From: an uncultured Clostridia bacterium
GTDB taxonomy: Bacteria; Bacillota; Clostridia; Oscillospirales; Ruminococcaceae
Length of the DNA: 17,848 bases
Assembly (NCBI GenBank): GCA_937907305.1
Contig: CALERQ010000236.1
Location: 1-17,848, forward strand
Direction of reading: 5' to 3'
Shown: piece by piece, positions 14,497 through 17,848 of the stretch
How the letters are laid out: each line of letters opens with the position of its first letter
How positions within the stretch are numbered: position 1 is the stretch's first letter
Notes under the pieces: model-generated
Databases searched by the model: none
The model's input: only the letters and a program-made list of their open reading frames with translations
What the model was told of the DNA's origin: nothing
Position numbers and translations under genes: made by a program

Positions 14497-15753
14497 ATGC
14501 AGGGCAAAACAGCGGAGATCATCTGTGTGGGCACCGAGCTGCTGATGGGCAGCACCCTGAATACCAATGCCACCGAAATCGCGGCGGCCTTGGCCGGGAT
14601 CGGGCTCAACCTCTACCACAGCAGCGTGGTGGGGGATAACCCCGTGCGCCTGGCCGAGGCGGTAAAGCTGGCCCTTTCCCGGGCCGATATTGTCATCACC
14701 ACCGGCGGGTTGGGCCCCACCTACGATGACTTGACCAAGGAAACAGTGGCCGCCTGTATGGGCAAAAAGCTGGTGCTTCACCCAGAGTGCCTGCGGGAGA
14801 TCGAGGAATACTTTGCCCGCGCCCACCGGGAGATGGCCCCCACCAATGAAAAGCAGGCCTGGCTGCCGGAAGGCTGCACCGTGCTGCGCAATCCCAATGG
14901 TACCGCCCCCGGCTGCCTGATAGAGTCGGACGGCAAGAAGGTAGCGGTGCTGCCCGGCCCGCCCCGGGAAATGCGCCCTATGCTGCTAAATGAGCTGCTG
15001 CCGCGGCTGATGCAAAAGGGCCAGCGTTTGGTGAGCCACGAGCTGCATTTTTACGGCATCGGAGAATCGGAGCTGGAGTATAAGCTGCATGACCTGATGG
15101 CCGAAAGCAAAAACCCCACCATCGCCCCCTATGCCGGCACCGGCGAAGTCAAGCTGCGGGTCACGGCCTCCCTGCCGGAGGGTGAGGATGCCAAGGCGCT
15201 GCTTCAGCCTGTAATAGATAAAATACTGACCGTAGCCGGGGAATACTGCTACGGCATCGATGTGCCAGACCTGCAAACCGCTGCGGTACAGGCCCTGCGG
15301 CAAAAAGGCTTGACCGTTGCCACCGCGGAAAGCTGCACCGGCGGCCTGGTGGCCGCCCGGCTCACCGAAGTCCCTGGGGCCTCCGCTGTCTTTGGCTGCG
15401 GCATCGTCAGCTACAATAACGAAATCAAAACGGAAGTCCTTGGCGTCGATCCCGCCGTGATCGAACAATACACAGCCGTCAGCGCCGAAACCGCCGCGGC
15501 CATGGCTGCCGCTATCCGGCAAAGATCCGGTGCCGCTATCGGCATCGGTATCACCGGCAATGCTGGTCCCTCCGCCAGTGAGGGCCAACCGGTCGGGCTG
15601 GTTTTTGTGGCGGTGGCCAGCGAAAAATACAGCCATGTCAGCCGCCTTTTTATCGACCGCCATGATGCCGATGCCCGGAATCTGATCCGGCATTTCGCGG
15701 CGCTCAAGGCCCTCTCGCTCATTCTGCGCGCGGCAGGGTATTACAAGGAGTAA
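14497..15753 (+). CDS. cinA: CinA-family protein: MoaB/MogA-like domain plus PncC nicotinamide-nucleotide amidase
   Basis: A 418-residue two-domain protein of normal length. The N-terminal half (about 1-170) is a molybdopterin-binding-like domain that in characterised CinA enzymes acts as an ADP-ribose pyrophosphatase; it shows VGTELLMGSTLNTNA and TTGGLGPTYDDLTKE. The C-terminal part (about 260-410) is the PncC domain that deamidates nicotinamide mononucleotide, with AESCTGGLVAARLTEVPGAS (E278, S279, C280) and GITGNAGP. In transformable bacteria CinA is co-expressed with competence genes, but nothing here points to competence. The ATG at 14497 has a weak AAGAAGG upstream. The gene sits between the two topoisomerase subunits and is probably co-transcribed with the first. 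Confidence 0.95.
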   Translation: MQGKTAEIICVGTELLMGSTLNTNATEIAAALAGIGLNLYHSSVVGDNPVRLAEAVKLALSRADIVITTGGLGPTYDDLTKETVAACMGKKLVLHPECLREIEEYFARAHREMAPTNEKQAWLPEGCTVLRNPNGTAPGCLIESDGKKVAVLPGPPREMRPMLLNELLPRLMQKGQRLVSHELHFYGIGESELEYKLHDLMAESKNPTIAPYAGTGEVKLRVTASLPEGEDAKALLQPVIDKILTVAGEYCYGIDVPDLQTAAVQALRQKGLTVATAESCTGGLVAARLTEVPGASAVFGCGIVSYNNEIKTEVLGVDPAVIEQYTAVSAETAAAMAAAIRQRSGAAIGIGITGNAGPSASEGQPVGLVFVAVASEKYSHVSRLFIDRHDADARNLIRHFAALKALSLILRAAGYYKE

Positions 15754-15765
15754 TTTTTTGGCCGG

Positions 15766-15868
15766 TGCAGGAGTCTGGCCGCGGCCCGCCCGGCAGCCCG
15801 CCTTCGGCGGGCTCAGCGGACTTTGTCCGCTGGTTCCGGCTGCGCCGGAACGCCCGGCGGGCCCGGCC
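15766..15868 (-). repeat. Cloverleaf GC-rich intergenic repeat, copy D
   Basis: Same orientation as copy C. A degenerate tail (TGCAGGAGTCTGGCCG at 15766-15781, 12 of 16 positions as in copy C) leads to an outer stem: 15777-15794 with 15852-15868, one bulge and one mismatch. Inside are three hairpins directly abutting one another: 15795-15813 (AGCCCGCC-ttc-GGCGGGCT), 15814-15832 (CAGCGGAC-ttt-GTCCGCTG) and 15833-15851 (GTTCCGGC-tgc-GCCGGAAC). It begins 12 bases after the cinA stop, where no separate terminator is visible, and ends before the next promoter. Confidence 0.82.
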
Positions 15869-15898
15869 CTGCCCCTCTGCGTAAACCATAACATATCG

Positions 15899-15904
15899 TA
15901 TAAT
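15899..15904 (+). promoter_or_regulatory. Candidate -10 element before the GyrA/ParC-like gene
   Basis: A perfect TATAAT lies 42 bases before the TTG start in the A/T-rich stretch after repeat D. The region 16-18 bases upstream has no good -35 match, and a second site, TGATATAAC, lies at 15912-15919. The gene may also be read from the upstream topoisomerase promoter. Confidence 0.45.
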
Positions 15905-15945
15905 CAAGCCATGATATAACAAATAGACGAAAGGGAGGAAGCAAT

Positions 15946-17848
15946 TTGCCACCCAAAAAGAAAAAGGAACCGCAAATTGACCGCCGTGTGGTAAAGGGCG
16001 GACATATCGAAGGCGCCGGGCAGGTCGTCTCGCAGCCCATTACCGAAACGCTGCGGGAAAACTATATGCCCTATGCCATGAGCGTTATCGTCTCCCGCGC
16101 CATCCCGGAGATCGATGGCTTTAAGCCCGCGCACCGCAAGCTTTTATACACGATGTATAAAATGGGCCTGCTTACCGGCGGCCGTATTAAATCCGCCAAT
16201 GTGGTTGGCCAAACCATGCGGCTCAATCCCCACGGCGATGCCGCCATCTACGATACCATGGTGCGTCTGGCCCGCGGCAATGAGGCTCTGCTGGTCCCCT
16301 TTGTGGATAGCAAGGGCAACTTCGGCAAGGCGTATTCCCGCGACATGGCCTACGCCGCCTCCCGTTATACCGAGGTCAAGCTGGAAAAGATCTGCACCCA
16401 GCTCTTCGCCGATATCGATAAGGATACCGTCGATTTTGTGGATAACTACGATAACACTATGAAAGAGCCGACCCTGCTGCCGGTCACCTTCCCCTCGGTG
16501 CTGGTGAATAACAATACCGGCATCGCGGTCGGCATGGCCAGCAATATCTGCTCCTTCAATCTGGCCGAGGTGTGTGAGACCACCGCGGCCCTCATCCGCG
16601 ACCCGGAGCACAATATTGCCGATACCCTCATCGCCCCCGATTTCCCCGGCGGCGGCATTTTGCTGTATGATAAAGCCGAGCTGGATAAGATCTATTCCAC
16701 CGGCCGGGGCAGCGTGCGGGTGCGCAGCCGCTATAACTACGATAAATCCGGCAACTGCATCGAGATCACCCAGATCCCTCCCACCGCTACGGTGGAAGCC
16801 ATTATGGATAAGATCGTTGATCTCATCAAGCTGGGCAAGATCCGGGAAATCAGCGATATGCGCGATGAGACCGATCTTGGCGGCCTCAAGCTCACCATCG
16901 ACTGCAAGCGCGGCACCGATCCCGATAAGCTGATGCAGAAGCTGTTCCGCATGACGCCGCTGGAGGACAGCTTCAGCTGCAACTTTAATGTCCTCATCGC
17001 CGGTTCGCCCCGCGTACTGGGCGTCCGGGAGCTGCTGGAGGAATGGACCGCCTTCCGCCGGGAATGCGTCCGCCGGGGCATCTATTTCGATCTGCAGCGC
17101 AAAAAGGAAAAGCTGCACCTGCTGCAGGGCCTTAAAAAGATCCTGCTGGATATCGATAAGGCCGTCAAGATCGTGCGGGAGACCGAGGAGGAAGCCGAGG
17201 TCATCCCCAACCTGATGATCGGCTTTGGCATTGATGAAGCCCAGGCCGAATATGTAGCGGAAATTAAATTGCGCCACCTCAACCGGGAATATATCCTCAA
17301 GCGCACCGAGGAGATCAAAAGCCTGACCGGTGAGATCGCCGAAATGGAGGACACGCTGAAAAATCCCCGCAAGGTGGATACCATCATCGTCAATCAGCTG
17401 CGCGCCATCGCCAAGGAATACGGCGCTCCCCGTAAAACCGAGGTGCTGTATGAGGTGGAGCAGACGGAGGAAGAGCCGGTGGAGGAAGTACCGGATTACC
17501 CCGTGCGGGTCTTCTTCACGCGGGAGGGCTACTTCAAGAAGATCACCCCCCAGTCGCTGCGCATGAGCGGGGAACAAAAGCTCAAGGAGGGCGACGCCAT
17601 CACTCAGGAGATGGATACCACCAATGCCGCCGAGCTGATGTTCTTTACCAACCTGGGCCAGGTGTATAAATCCCGCGTTGCGGAATTTGATGATACCAAG
17701 GCCAGCGTAATGGGCGACTATGTGGCCAGCAAGCTGGGCATGGATACCGGCGAGGTGCCGGTCTATATGGCCCTGTTCACCAGGTATGAGGGCTACATGC
17801 TGTTCATCTTCGAAAACGGTAAGGCCGCCAAGGTGGATATGGCCAGCT
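15946..17848 (+). CDS. Divergent type IIA DNA topoisomerase, cleavage (GyrA/ParC-like) subunit, 3' end outside window
   Basis: 634 residues are visible with no stop before the window end. The TTG at 15946 is the start: GGGAGGA lies 6 bases upstream and no ATG occurs before conserved sequence. This subunit cuts and rejoins DNA. The catalytic tyrosine is Y141 in AASRYTEVKL with R140 before it, and the DNA-gate helix is seen in MPYAMSVIVSRAIPE and DGFKPAHRKLLYTM. The quinolone-interaction region reads RLNPHGDAAIYDTMVRLA (92-109): the residue matching E. coli GyrA Ser83 is Ala99, while the Asp87 equivalent, D103, is kept. A coiled-coil arm (about 440-490) is followed by the beginning of a pinwheel C-terminal domain (VRVFFTREGYFKKIT). 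No QRRGGKG-type gyrase box is seen in the visible part. It pairs with the subunit at 12481-14472. Confidence 0.9.
   Translation, partial: MPPKKKKEPQIDRRVVKGGHIEGAGQVVSQPITETLRENYMPYAMSVIVSRAIPEIDGFKPAHRKLLYTMYKMGLLTGGRIKSANVVGQTMRLNPHGDAAIYDTMVRLARGNEALLVPFVDSKGNFGKAYSRDMAYAASRYTEVKLEKICTQLFADIDKDTVDFVDNYDNTMKEPTLLPVTFPSVLVNNNTGIAVGMASNICSFNLAEVCETTAALIRDPEHNIADTLIAPDFPGGGILLYDKAELDKIYSTGRGSVRVRSRYNYDKSGNCIEITQIPPTATVEAIMDKIVDLIKLGKIREISDMRDETDLGGLKLTIDCKRGTDPDKLMQKLFRMTPLEDSFSCNFNVLIAGSPRVLGVRELLEEWTAFRRECVRRGIYFDLQRKKEKLHLLQGLKKILLDIDKAVKIVRETEEEAEVIPNLMIGFGIDEAQAEYVAEIKLRHLNREYILKRTEEIKSLTGEIAEMEDTLKNPRKVDTIIVNQLRAIAKEYGAPRKTEVLYEVEQTEEEPVEEVPDYPVRVFFTREGYFKKITPQSLRMSGEQKLKEGDAITQEMDTTNAAELMFFTNLGQVYKSRVAEFDDTKASVMGDYVASKLGMDTGEVPVYMALFTRYEGYMLFIFENGKAAKVDMAS

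Overview
The window looks like chromosome from a high-GC, Gram-positive, anaerobic Clostridia-type bacterium. The best guess is Oscillospiraceae/Ruminococcaceae, near Faecalibacterium, Gemmiger or Subdoligranulum. This rests on strong AGGAGG ribosome binding sites, ATGA-coupled genes, TTG starts, a SpoIID-family gene, a GdpP-type c-di-AMP phosphodiesterase, a tilS-hpt-ftsH cluster and an NPxTG-type cell-wall sorting signal. It is an inference from gene content; no rRNA gene is present.

Layout. Positions 2-586 hold the 3' end of a sortase-anchored surface protein. Positions 667-954 hold a minus-strand tRNA transcript, Ser(UGA) then Ser(GCU), with its own promoter and terminator. Positions 967-3674 hold three minus-strand genes: a SpoIID-like protein, and an ECF sigma factor translationally coupled to a single-pass membrane protein that is probably its anti-sigma factor. 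A 545-base divergent intergenic region follows. Positions 4220-12098 form a long plus-strand operon: gdpP, rplI, dnaB, tilS, hpt, ftsH, ended by a clear terminator. Positions 12481-17848 hold a divergent type IIA topoisomerase pair (GyrB/ParE-like, then GyrA/ParC-like, the latter cut by the window end) with cinA between the two subunits.

How the genes work together. The large operon is housekeeping: second-messenger turnover (GdpP), ribosome (bL9), replication (DnaB), tRNA-Ile lysidine modification (TilS), purine salvage (Hpt) and membrane proteolysis (FtsH). The topoisomerase pair manages DNA topology and looks like a second, non-canonical set rather than the main gyrase.

The most unusual signal is not a gene. 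Four intergenic gaps (2080-2192, 3782-3897, 12165-12267, 15766-15868) each contain a GC-rich element of about 100 bases. Each folds as an outer stem enclosing three consecutive hairpins, mostly with tri- to tetranucleotide loops. At one end sits a short tail, CCGGGATGCTGCA in two copies (identical on the opposite strand in a third, degenerate in the fourth). Stem sequences differ strongly between copies while the fold is kept. A lone copy of the tail lies at 651-660. I read this as an interspersed, structure-conserved repeat family that sits between transcription units.
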